Positions 16,601 through 22,619 of a DNA stretch of 25,708 nucleotides are shown here, piece by piece. The DNA lies in contig JAFUUB010000006.1 of the NCBI GenBank assembly GCA_017483985.1, positions 1 to 25,708 of the forward strand, written 5' to 3'. The notes beneath the pieces are model-generated. The model did no database searches. It worked only from the letters and a program-made list of their open reading frames with translations, and was not told the DNA's origin. The DNA is from Bacteroidales bacterium (GTDB lineage: Bacteria; Bacteroidota; Bacteroidia; Bacteroidales; UBA932). Every line of letters starts with the position of its first letter. Positions within the stretch are counted from its first letter, which is position 1. The translations under genes and the position numbers were made by a program.

Positions 16601-17099
16601 CGGTCCTTCAGACTGGAATGCCGTTCCTACATTGGAAGAGGCCCTTGCCTTCGCCAAAGGGAAGATTCTCCTGCACCTGGACCTGAACGACCTGGCAGAA
16701 GACATCCTGGCCGTTGTCAAACGGGAAGGGGCTGAGAAACAAGTGGTTTTTAAGCGGAAGTATCCCGGGGAAGGCTTTTATTACATGCCGGTCTTCGATG
16801 TCGAGCACCATGAAGACCTCACGGAACTGGAACGGCTGCTGGCCTTGAATCCGGTCGGTATCGAGGTCCATTTCACGAAGGACGATGCGCCCCTGCTCCA
16901 ACCGGCGCTCCAGATGATTCGCGGCCGGGCCCGCATTGCCATGAATACCGGCGGTGAGAAAGCCGGATCCCATCACGATCCCAAGAGCGGCGGCAGCGAT
17001 ACGCCCGACCGCGTATGGGGTGAACTGATCAGCCAGGGCGTGTCCGTCATTTTTACCGACGGCATCAAACCGCTTGTCAGATATCTTGGAAAATATTAA
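13659..17099 (+). CDS. Exported three-domain fusion: histidine acid phosphatase, subtype-B tannase-like esterase, degenerate glycerophosphodiesterase domain
   Basis: 1146 residues in one uninterrupted frame, with a Sec signal (residues 1-21). Residues about 24-445 form a histidine-type phosphatase: RHGSRHD (66-72, catalytic His67) and GHD (345-347, proton donor Asp347), with a Gly-Asn-rich insert near 206-226. Residues about 446-890 match subtype-B tannases: YQSLCIFEP, VVVPGCRGRTL, APAAVVDLKAAIRYLRHNKA, nucleophile Ser596 in GCSAGG, HADMAYEW, WIRHGAAES and His867 in WDANHCQD. The expected catalytic Asp after RHG is Glu835. Residues about 905-1146 resemble a glycerophosphodiester phosphodiesterase (MENSLHAIQKAVDKGAD, NGSGKVSELTLAQIRAL, PTLEEALAF), but the expected HRG, E-x-D and HD residues are WHG, S-x-S (935, 937) and SD (950-951), so it is probably non-catalytic. 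It should remove phosphate and split gallate-like esters. Six bases follow the porin gene. Confidence 0.85.
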   Translation: MKVKHLLLVLVFLGTCLSGGAQDVARLLRENPDRAANNMHSYEFAPVEDTRAPKGYTPVYISHYGRHGSRHDVSSSTSDQTLALFRKADSLGQLTVKGKELMEAVRIMAEEHDGMGGALSPRGGREHEQLAIRMADRFPSVFGKGKRVSAVSSTAERCIVSMGYFMSSLKSRFPDVNMEMTTGERFAPVIRLTSGTSANMQVMDAPRGGNRGNGGRGGNGGNGGGNMRPPQQNTLPEDYSTFLGKIFVDPKAVQNPDEVVRNVFKLGGLCQDLDFLGLDIFRFFTPEELLSLWQQNNDEIYGRWGNSIENGYAKALTAQPLMDDIIDKADAALKNGKTAADLRFGHDMSLMALWSLMGIDADGGERYRSAEAHEKWYAFQIVPTAANLQLVFYTAPGKDVLVKVLRNEQEVSVKGLEPVSGPYYRWEDFKAKFSAQEQYDLTFDKEDFIVLKTRIPTAKGPVDVTYKAYMHIPYVARPLDPAYQSLCIFEPIFINGKGWDASSAPILFSNRVNGYLSVDDSQTADVKEGRESLALAAGMVVVVPGCRGRTLQDSEGTYIGKAPAAVVDLKAAIRYLRHNKALIPGDTEKIVSVGCSAGGAISAVVGASGNSPLFESRLVAIGAAQERDDVFATGAFSPIMDLAHADMAYEWEFGTSPWHGQTVDQMVSSELGRQFIAYQETLPVRAGAFGHLTADKLGDYMSQEWLNPSATLFLKNLSDKERADYLQDKDWLGWDGERTHFTFDQYRAHTTPRVKGIPAFDSFDLKSPENNLFGNEKTDSRHFTDYSLQKATGDPSASIDPELQQVVDMMNPLYYVFGRNKGCSVHWWIRHGAAESGNSRASVITMAAELSGQGKHVNGALFWDANHCQDKDPEGFIDWILELTGPKDDVIREKLLDKNSREVLTGSIYGDWHGTMENSLHAIQKAVDKGADLASISIRKTADGRLICFSDDTVDRLLNGSGKVSELTLAQIRALAPKEYSGPSDWNAVPTLEEALAFAKGKILLHLDLNDLAEDILAVVKREGAEKQVVFKRKYPGEGFYYMPVFDVEHHEDLTELERLLALNPVGIEVHFTKDDAPLLQPALQMIRGRARIAMNTGGEKAGSHHDPKSGGSDTPDRVWGELISQGVSVIFTDGIKPLVRYLGKY
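14278..14337 (+). repeat. Gly-Asn-rich coding tract inside the phosphatase domain
   Basis: Repeated GGC-AAT/AAC-GGC type codons encode RGGNRGNGGRGGNGGNGGGN. It sits in a loop of the phosphatase domain, between SANMQVMDAP and the RPPQQNTLPEDY segment, and resembles the Gly-rich tracts of the neighbouring exported esterases. Confidence 0.75.
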
Positions 17100-17108
17100 T
17101 TTTACAGT

Positions 17109-18935
17109 ATGTATAAGATTACAAAAACAGCACTTTGCGGCCTGTGTGCCGTTTTCGCCCTGTTCTCCTGCTGCGCTTCTTCCAAAGAAGTGAAAGGAGG
17201 AATCGTGCAGGTTTACTCCCACGGCTTCGTGGATCTGGAAGGTGCCAAACCCGATGCCATCATCGTTGAATATGACCAGGATGTCTATGCCTCGTCGCTT
17301 TCCCTGGATACCTATGCCGTAGAAACCTATGTTTCCCTCCTGGAGGAAAAGAACGGCTTTGAAAGCGCCATCGAACGGGATGGCGATGCCATCCGGGGGA
17401 ATGAGGGGACCCCGGTCCGTATCTATGTGAATGACAAGGCTGAGACCGCGGCCAAAGGCCGTCGGAAAGGCCGTTTTGTCATCATTGAAGTCAATACGGA
17501 CTACATGATGAGCGGGCAGAACCTCCCTTATATGGAGAGCATGGTGGCCGGCGTTACCCAGCTGAAGCCGGTCAAGGTCAAAGGCGGTGTAATCGCGCCG
17601 TCCGAAGAACCGGTGGTCAACTATGAGCAGAGCGGAAGGAAGGCTGCGGCCGATCCGGCCAAGATCATCCTCCCGGAGTTCGGGGAAGGATCCGGCTGGA
17701 CGCTGCATTATATCGGTGTCAATGCCTTCAAGACGAAGCACTGCTACAGCGAATATACCGGCAAGTACGAGGATTTCGATCTCCCGTACGCGATTTATGT
17801 ACCTTCGCAGGCGGAGATGGAAAAGCATAAGGGAAACATTTCGCTGGCCATCCACATGGAGCATGCCGGCGGGAATGACAAGGATCCCATGGCCGGCATC
17901 ACCTCTTCGCGGGCGGCTGTGAAACTGGCCTCCCGGAAGGTACAGGATGCCAATCCGGCCATCGTTGTCGTCCCCCAGGTGGAGCAGAGCCGCCGTTCGA
18001 CGGACGACCTGGTTGCCTCCAGCGAAGTCAATACCGCTGTCTGGGAACTGCTTGACTCGCTTCTGGCGACATACAAAGGTTTCATCGACGAAGAACGGAT
18101 CTATGGCACCGGCCAGTCCATGGGAGGCATGACGCTGCTGAACATGGCTGCCCAGCGCGACAACTTCTTCGCCGGCCTCGCCGTGATCGGCTCGCAGTGG
18201 TCCAACAGTTACAACAAGGACCTCCAGCACGATGGTGCGCCGGAACGTACCCCTGACAACGATCCCATCAGTTTCAATGGCTTTGGCCTGGACCGGGAGA
18301 ATTTCCGCAATTGGTACTATATGATGTCGGATGACAATATCCTGATCCATACCTGTGTGGATGATCCGATGGCGACCGGCGAATGGGAATATGCCGCCGA
18401 ATATCTTGCGGCGGCCGGAGCCCCGATCGCCCGGATGTCGATGGATCCCTATTCGGACCTGGAGGAGCAAAACAAGCTGGATGCGCAGCTGACGGACCAT
18501 GACAATACCACACCTGGCTCCGGCCTGAACTGGTGCGTGTTTACCCGTGGCAGCCACATGTCCACCTGGAAATACGCATACCAGCTGGATGCACCTTTCG
18601 AGTGGCTTTTCAAGCAGCGCCGGCAGACGGCGCAGGCCCGTGGAAAGGTTGAAGGCCTGAACCGTCCCTGGCTGGGGCGGGATGCGGAAGGCAAGATCCG
18701 CGAGGGCTCCGGCACCAAGGGCCTTAACAGCGCACAATTCACTCCGGGAGGCATCTCTACCGTATTCGTTGAGGGATGGACGGCCGAGGATGCCAAGAAG
18801 GCTCCCAAGCAGGAGCGCCGGATGGGCGGTCCCGGCGGTCCCGGTGGTCCCGGTGGCCCTGGCGGCCCTGGCGGCCCTGGCGGCCCTGGCGGTCCTGGCG
18901 GCTCCGGTGGACCCAGAGGAGAACGTCGTCACTGA
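17109..18935 (+). CDS. Lipoprotein alpha/beta-hydrolase esterase (esterase B) with C-terminal Gly-Gly-Pro tail
   Basis: 608 residues. The signal ends in a lipobox-like Leu-Phe-Ser-Cys21. Residues about 30-180 form an N-terminal Ig-like domain related to that of esterase A. The hydrolase domain has nucleophile Ser337 in GTGQSMGG, a probable Asp in HTCVDDP and His483 in GSHMSTW, the last matching EHLQSW and EHMATW in esterases A and C. It is larger than C, with an added strand-rich segment (HYIGVNAFKTKHCYSEY) and a C-terminal extension after FEWLFKQ that ends in ten Gly-Gly-X triplets and a basic RGERRH tail. It probably hydrolyses esters at the cell envelope. It starts 9 bp after the fusion gene stop and ends 8 bp before esterase C, so co-transcription is very likely. 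The physiological substrate is not visible; peptidase activity is an alternative. Confidence 0.83.
   Translation: MYKITKTALCGLCAVFALFSCCASSKEVKGGIVQVYSHGFVDLEGAKPDAIIVEYDQDVYASSLSLDTYAVETYVSLLEEKNGFESAIERDGDAIRGNEGTPVRIYVNDKAETAAKGRRKGRFVIIEVNTDYMMSGQNLPYMESMVAGVTQLKPVKVKGGVIAPSEEPVVNYEQSGRKAAADPAKIILPEFGEGSGWTLHYIGVNAFKTKHCYSEYTGKYEDFDLPYAIYVPSQAEMEKHKGNISLAIHMEHAGGNDKDPMAGITSSRAAVKLASRKVQDANPAIVVVPQVEQSRRSTDDLVASSEVNTAVWELLDSLLATYKGFIDEERIYGTGQSMGGMTLLNMAAQRDNFFAGLAVIGSQWSNSYNKDLQHDGAPERTPDNDPISFNGFGLDRENFRNWYYMMSDDNILIHTCVDDPMATGEWEYAAEYLAAAGAPIARMSMDPYSDLEEQNKLDAQLTDHDNTTPGSGLNWCVFTRGSHMSTWKYAYQLDAPFEWLFKQRRQTAQARGKVEGLNRPWLGRDAEGKIREGSGTKGLNSAQFTPGGISTVFVEGWTAEDAKKAPKQERRMGGPGGPGGPGGPGGPGGPGGPGGPGGSGGPRGERRH
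18825..18914 (+). repeat. Ten tandem 9-bp units coding Gly-Gly-Pro (collagen-like tail)
   Basis: Units of the form GGCGGTCCC / GGCGGCCCT run without interruption and encode eight GGP, one GGS and one GGP triplet at the end of esterase B. Some adjacent units are identical at the DNA level (GGCGGCCCT three times), which suggests recent expansion by slippage. Confidence 0.9.
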
Positions 18936-18943
18936 TCAGCCCT

Positions 18944-19939
18944 ATGGTAAAGCGGATCCTTACAATGGCTTGCGCCCTTCTGTGCGCAGTCTGTCTGAGT
19001 GCTCAGCCAGGCGGTGGACCTGGTGGGCAGCGTGGTCCTGGCGGTCCTGGTGGGCAGCATGGCCCGGGCGGGCCGATGAAGCTCCGGCTCGCTGCGCAGA
19101 GCAAGTGCTATTCTGATGCGGAGAAGCAGATGATCCGCGAGGTGTCTGAAAAATTCATCCAGGCGGAATACACGGCGTCAAATGGTACGCTCGTGAAATA
19201 CAACCTCTTCGTGCCGGAGGACTATGATCCTTCCGTGAAGTATCCGCTGGTGCTCTTCGTCCACGATGCCGGCCCGCTGAGTGATAACGTAAAGACCACC
19301 CTCCTGCAGGGAACCGGAGCCATTTATTTCGCTTCGCCCCGCGACCAGGCCAAACACCCTTGTTTCGTGCTTGCTCCCCAGTATGCTTCTGTCTTGAGCG
19401 GTGCCACCTCCGATCAGGGAGCGGCCTTGTACGAACTGCTGGAAAAAATCTGCACGGATTACAGCATCGACCGCAACCGGCTCTACAATACCGGCCAGTC
19501 CATGGGCGGCATGTTTGCCCTGTCCTCCAACATCGAGTATCCGGACCTGTTCGCCGCTTCCTATCTGGTTGCCTGCCAGTGGGAAACGGAACAGTTCTAC
19601 CGTTTTGCCTCCAAACCGATGTGGATCGTGGTGGCAGAGGGTGATCCCAAGGCTTATCCCGGCATGCAGGAGGGCTGCAAGGCCTGGGCTGCCGCCGGTG
19701 CCCGCATTGCCGAGGCAGAGTGGGACGGCAGCCGGATGGATGGCACGGCCTTTGATGACGATGTGGCCGCGATGTTGGAAGAGGACGTCAATATCCGCTT
19801 CTGCCATTTTACGCTGGGTTCTGTGGAGAGCAGCGAGTTCGGCGGTCCTGCCAAGGAGCACATGGCAACCTGGCCCGTGGCCTACCGGATTGACGGAATC
19901 CGCGACTGGCTCTTTACCCAGTCGAAGGAAAGGTACTAA
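18944..19939 (+). CDS. Exported alpha/beta-hydrolase esterase (esterase C)
   Basis: 331 residues from the ATG at 18944, which opens a clean Sec signal (MVKRILTMACALLCAVCLSA, predicted cut before Gln21). An in-frame ATG upstream at 18776 lies inside the preceding gene and would destroy the signal. A Gly-Pro-rich stretch follows (about 22-45, GGPGGQRGPGGPGGQHG). The hydrolase starts near residue 80 (YNLFVPEDYDPSVKYPLVLF) with nucleophile Ser186 in NTGQSMGG, a probable Asp in VAEGDPKAYPG and His306 in KEHMATW. It lacks the N-terminal Ig-like domain of esterases A and B and is otherwise closest to A. It is the last gene of the operon. Its leader resembles that of the GH13 protein at 591 (23 of 33 residues identical), although the enzymes are unrelated. 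A carboxylesterase or feruloyl/acetyl esterase role is likely; peptidase activity is not excluded. Confidence 0.87.
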   Translation: MVKRILTMACALLCAVCLSAQPGGGPGGQRGPGGPGGQHGPGGPMKLRLAAQSKCYSDAEKQMIREVSEKFIQAEYTASNGTLVKYNLFVPEDYDPSVKYPLVLFVHDAGPLSDNVKTTLLQGTGAIYFASPRDQAKHPCFVLAPQYASVLSGATSDQGAALYELLEKICTDYSIDRNRLYNTGQSMGGMFALSSNIEYPDLFAASYLVACQWETEQFYRFASKPMWIVVAEGDPKAYPGMQEGCKAWAAAGARIAEAEWDGSRMDGTAFDDDVAAMLEEDVNIRFCHFTLGSVESSEFGGPAKEHMATWPVAYRIDGIRDWLFTQSKERY

Positions 19940-19947
19940 AAAAAACG

Positions 19948-19955
19948 TATCTTTG
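19948..19955 (+). promoter_or_regulatory. -7 box TATCTTTG of the nitroreductase gene
   Basis: TATCTTTG is an exact TAnnTTTG match, 8 bp after the esterase C stop and 17 bp before the first ATG (19973), 26 bp before the alternative ATG at 19982. No clear -33 element; the gene may therefore be transcribed both from here and by read-through. Confidence 0.6.
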
Positions 19956-19972
19956 TCAGGAACAAACATAAA

Positions 19973-20605
19973 ATGAAAGGTATGAAACGATTATTCCTTA
20001 TCCTGGCCACGGCCATCGCCATCGCCTCCTGTGGCAACAACACAGTCCCGGTCCCTGCCGAAAAGGGCGCTATCGAGACCATCATGAACCGTAAGAGCGT
20101 GTGCTCTTTTACGGGAGAGAAGCTTACGGAAGATCAGCTTACGACTTTGCTGAAAGCGGCCATGGCCGCTCCTACGGCGGGGAATAGCCAGCCCTGGCAG
20201 TTCCTGGTCGTGACGGACGAGGCTAAATCCGGTATCCCGGGTGCAGACCGCGGTGATGCGATCAAGACAGCAGGCGCCGTTATCATTGTCTGTGGCGAGA
20301 CAACGCAGGCACGTGCTCCGCGGAACAACCCCGATGCAGCTCCTGAAATCGTGCCCAACGGGTTCTGGTATGAGGACTGCTCCGCCGCCGCAGAGAATCT
20401 CCTTCTGGCTGCAGAAGCACTTGACCTGGGTGCCGTCTGGCTGTCCTGCTATCCGAACGAGGGCAAATGCGCTGCCGTCAAGGCCGCCTTCGGCCTTCCG
20501 GAAAATGTCGAACCGCTGGCAATCATCCCCGTCGGCGTACCGGCCGGCGATGACCAGCCCAAGGACAAGTGGAAACCCGAAAAGATCCACAATAACCGCT
20601 GGTAA
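19973..20605 (+). CDS. Lipoprotein nitroreductase-family flavoprotein
   Basis: 210 residues. The signal ends in a good lipobox, Ile-Ala-Ser-Cys20, so the protein is predicted to be lipid-anchored outside the cytoplasm. The rest is a compact nitroreductase: AIETIMNRKSVCSFTGEKLT (FMN phosphate-binding region, usually R-R-S-x-R), AAMAAPTAGNSQPWQFLVVT (FMN site), CSAAAENLLLAAEALDLGAV and LPENVEPLAIIPVGVPAGD. Family members reduce nitroaromatics, quinones or enones with NAD(P)H and FMN. An exported flavoenzyme would lack cytosolic NAD(P)H, so another electron donor, or a binding role, must be considered. An alternative ATG at 19982 (MKRLFLILATAIAIASC) gives an equally good signal. It has its own -7 box, a terminator-like hairpin at 20625-20658, and follows the esterase operon by 33 bp. 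Confidence 0.88.
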   Translation: MKGMKRLFLILATAIAIASCGNNTVPVPAEKGAIETIMNRKSVCSFTGEKLTEDQLTTLLKAAMAAPTAGNSQPWQFLVVTDEAKSGIPGADRGDAIKTAGAVIIVCGETTQARAPRNNPDAAPEIVPNGFWYEDCSAAAENLLLAAEALDLGAVWLSCYPNEGKCAAVKAAFGLPENVEPLAIIPVGVPAGDDQPKDKWKPEKIHNNRW

Positions 20606-20624
20606 GTTGTAACGTTTATGACCG

Positions 20625-20658
20625 AGAACGGGTGGCAGGTTTGCTTGCCACCCGTTCT
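20625..20658 (+). terminator. Terminator-like hairpin after the nitroreductase gene
   Basis: AGAACGGGTGGCA (20625-20637) pairs perfectly with 20646-20658 around an 8-nt loop that can close further. No long T tract follows, so termination efficiency is uncertain. It marks the likely end of the esterase-locus transcripts. Confidence 0.75.
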
Positions 20659-20814
20659 TAGTAACTACTTGCAACCCGTTTTAGCCGTTACTTGCCTCCT
20701 TCTTCCATTTGCTGCGCACGTCCGTGCTTTTTGTTTTGCTTTATCGATGGCTACCTTTTTTGGGGGGCGTGGCTTCCTCGGCGGGCTCATTGTATTTCAT
20801 TGGCTATGAATGTC

Positions 20815-20908
20815 GCAGGTGTGTAAAAATGCGGGGCACCTGCGACGGTTTTTGCCGTAGAATGGCGATTTGTGGTGCAGGTGTCGCACGAAAAAGCACA
20901 CCTGCGCC
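20815..20908 (+). repeat. Dispersed 94-bp structured intergenic repeat, copy 2
   Basis: Gap-free match to the reverse complement of 389-482 (72 of 94 positions identical). This copy has a perfect 10-bp 5' hairpin (GTCGCAGGTG 20812-20821 with CACCTGCGAC 20837-20846), a small central hairpin (ACGG / CCGT around TTTTTG), and an 11-bp 3' hairpin from GGTGCAGGTGT to the terminal CACACCTGCGCC side. The outermost GCAGGTGTG and CACACCTGC also form terminal inverted repeats. It lies in a 430-bp spacer between the nitroreductase and M28 peptidase genes; the rest of that spacer holds the terminator-like hairpin, a T-rich stretch (20735-20770) and two -7-like boxes. Confidence 0.78.
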
Positions 20909-20930
20909 AACCGACCTTGCTCGGCGTTTG

Positions 20931-20938
20931 TATATTTG
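20931..20938 (+). promoter_or_regulatory. -7-like box TATATTTG, upstream copy
   Basis: TATATTTG, preceded directly by GTTTG, is an exact TAnnTTTG match 22 bp after the end of repeat copy 2. It could start a longer leader for the M28 peptidase gene. Confidence 0.4.
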
Positions 20939-21007
20939 TCGCCTGCAGCTGCGTATCGCCCCGGCTCATCTGCCCGCGGTAATGTTATATGAGATAAAAA
21001 ATAATCG

Positions 21008-21015
21008 TATATTTG
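21008..21015 (+). promoter_or_regulatory. -7 box TATATTTG of the M28 peptidase gene
   Basis: Exact TAnnTTTG match 21 bp before the ATG at 21036; TGTTA about 20 nt upstream is only a weak -33 element. The short leader contains GGGC-ATTAA-GCCC, a small potential hairpin near the start codon. Confidence 0.6.
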
Positions 21016-21035
21016 GGCATTAAGCCCGAAGCCCG

Positions 21036-22607
21036 ATGAAAAAGTATCTTACCCTTTTTGTTTCAGCGCTTTTCGCAATCGCTGCCAGCGCCCAGCCGCA
21101 CCTGTCCGCTTCTGCCGGGACAGAGGATGAGCCGTTGCTGCGGGACTGGATCCGGACTATCTCCTCCGATGCGTTCGGCGGCCGGAAGCCCATGACGGAA
21201 TATGAGGACAAAACGGTGGAATACCTGGCCGGAGAGTTGGAGGCGCTTGGCCTGCAGCCGGCATTCGGAAACAACTGGTACCAGCCTTTCAACATGATCT
21301 CCGTGACGGCCCGGCCCGTCGGCGGAAAGTTCACGGTCAAAGGCCGCCGCAAGGCGGAACTCCGGTACCCGGACGACATGGTCGTCTGGACGGCCCGGGC
21401 GGAGGACAAGGTGGAGATTCCGGCGGCGGAGTTTGTCTTCTGCGGCTTCGGAATCAAGGCGCCCGAGTATGGCTGGGATGACTACAAAGATATCGATGTC
21501 AAAGGGAAGATCGTGATCGCCATGGTCAATGATCCCGGGTTCTATGACCCGACGCTCTTCCGCGGCCGGAACATGACCTACTACGGCCGCTGGCTCTACA
21601 AATTCGAAGAAGCCCGCCGCCAGGGAGCCGCCGGCTGCCTGGTGCTCCACAATACTGAGGCGGCCAGTTATGGCTGGCATGTCTGTGTCAATGGCCACAT
21701 GGAGGGCAATCTCGCCCTGTTCAATCCGGACACAAAAAACGCCGACATGCTCGGCATCAAGGGCTGGCTTCATGAAGACGGCTGCCGGAAACTGTTCCAG
21801 GCGGCCGGCCTCGACATGGATGCCGCCGTCGCTGCCGCGAAACGTCCTGGTTTCCAGGCCTTTCCCCTGAAAGTCCGCAGCGACGTCAAGATGGATGTGA
21901 CCTATGAGATCAAACAGACCCGCAACGTGGCCGGCATCCTGCCGGGTACGGACCTGAAAGACGAAGTGGTGGTGCTGACTGCCCACTGGGACCACCTGGG
22001 TTTCGGAACCCCGGATGAAACGGGCGATGCCATCTACAACGGAGCGGCGGACAACGCTTCCGGCATGGCCGGCGCCCTGCTCGTGGCCCGGCGTCTCGCC
22101 GGGATGGAACACCGGCGTTCCTTCCTTTTCCTGTTCCCGTCCTCCGAAGAAAGCGGCTTGTTCGGCTCCCAGTACTACTGCGAACACCCGGCCTTCCCGA
22201 TGGACAAGACGGCGGCCTGCCTGAATTTCGAAAGCATCGGCCCGGCGGAACTGACCCGCAACGTGGTCATCCTGGGCGGTGGCGAAACGGCTCTGGACCA
22301 GTACTATGTGGCTGCTGCGGCCGCCCAGGGCCGGTACATTTACTTCGATGATGACAATTCCGACGGCTGGTTCTTCCGCTCGGACCATTATAATTTCGTC
22401 AAGAAGGGCGTCCCGGCCGTCGTGGTCGAGAACGGACTGCAACCCGTGGACCCGTCCCGCCCGAACAAATATCCGATGCCGGTTTGGTACCACAAGCCCT
22501 CGGATGAGTATCAGGAGGATTGGGACCTCGAAGGCACCATGGCCAATATCAACCTGATCCACAGCGTCGCCCTCTCGGTGGCCAATGCGGAAAAATCACC
22601 CAGATAA
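21036..22607 (+). CDS. Exported M28-family zinc metallopeptidase with inserted PA domain
   Basis: 523 residues with a Sec signal (MKKYLTLFVSALFAIAASA). A protease-associated (PA) domain occupies about residues 125-240 (YGWDDYKDIDVKGKIVIAM, RQGAAGCLVLHN). The M28 catalytic domain follows with all expected residues: His317 in TAHWDHLGFG, bridging Asp339 in GAADNASG, general base Glu371 and ligand Glu372 in SSEESGLFGS, Glu399 in NFESIG, and His486 in WYHKPSDEY. It should remove N-terminal amino acids from peptides in the periplasm or outside the cell, using two zinc ions; related proteins include glutaminyl cyclases, but the full metal set favours aminopeptidase activity. It has its own promoter, and the Nudix gene begins 12 bp after its stop, so the two are probably co-transcribed. 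Confidence 0.92.
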   Translation: MKKYLTLFVSALFAIAASAQPHLSASAGTEDEPLLRDWIRTISSDAFGGRKPMTEYEDKTVEYLAGELEALGLQPAFGNNWYQPFNMISVTARPVGGKFTVKGRRKAELRYPDDMVVWTARAEDKVEIPAAEFVFCGFGIKAPEYGWDDYKDIDVKGKIVIAMVNDPGFYDPTLFRGRNMTYYGRWLYKFEEARRQGAAGCLVLHNTEAASYGWHVCVNGHMEGNLALFNPDTKNADMLGIKGWLHEDGCRKLFQAAGLDMDAAVAAAKRPGFQAFPLKVRSDVKMDVTYEIKQTRNVAGILPGTDLKDEVVVLTAHWDHLGFGTPDETGDAIYNGAADNASGMAGALLVARRLAGMEHRRSFLFLFPSSEESGLFGSQYYCEHPAFPMDKTAACLNFESIGPAELTRNVVILGGGETALDQYYVAAAAAQGRYIYFDDDNSDGWFFRSDHYNFVKKGVPAVVVENGLQPVDPSRPNKYPMPVWYHKPSDEYQEDWDLEGTMANINLIHSVALSVANAEKSPR

Positions 22608-22619
22608 GACAAGCTTGCT

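Noticed and set aside
13659..17099. Two or three separate genes joined by a missed stop
   Set aside because: The frame is open throughout, linkers between domains are in frame, and no internal signal peptide is visible at the domain joins; a true fusion is the simpler reading.
18825..18914. CRISPR-like array or noncoding satellite
   Set aside because: Units are 9 bp without spacers and encode an in-frame Gly-Gly-Pro tail; it is a coding tandem repeat.
18776..18943. Longer N-terminus for esterase C
   Set aside because: It overlaps the esterase B gene, reads the GGP repeats in another frame as Arg/Trp-rich sequence, and would bury the clear signal peptide starting at 18944.
20709..21023. Plus-strand 104-codon frame between the nitroreductase and M28 genes
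   Set aside because: It spans repeat copy 2 and the promoter boxes, has no recognisable domain, and ends just before the M28 start.
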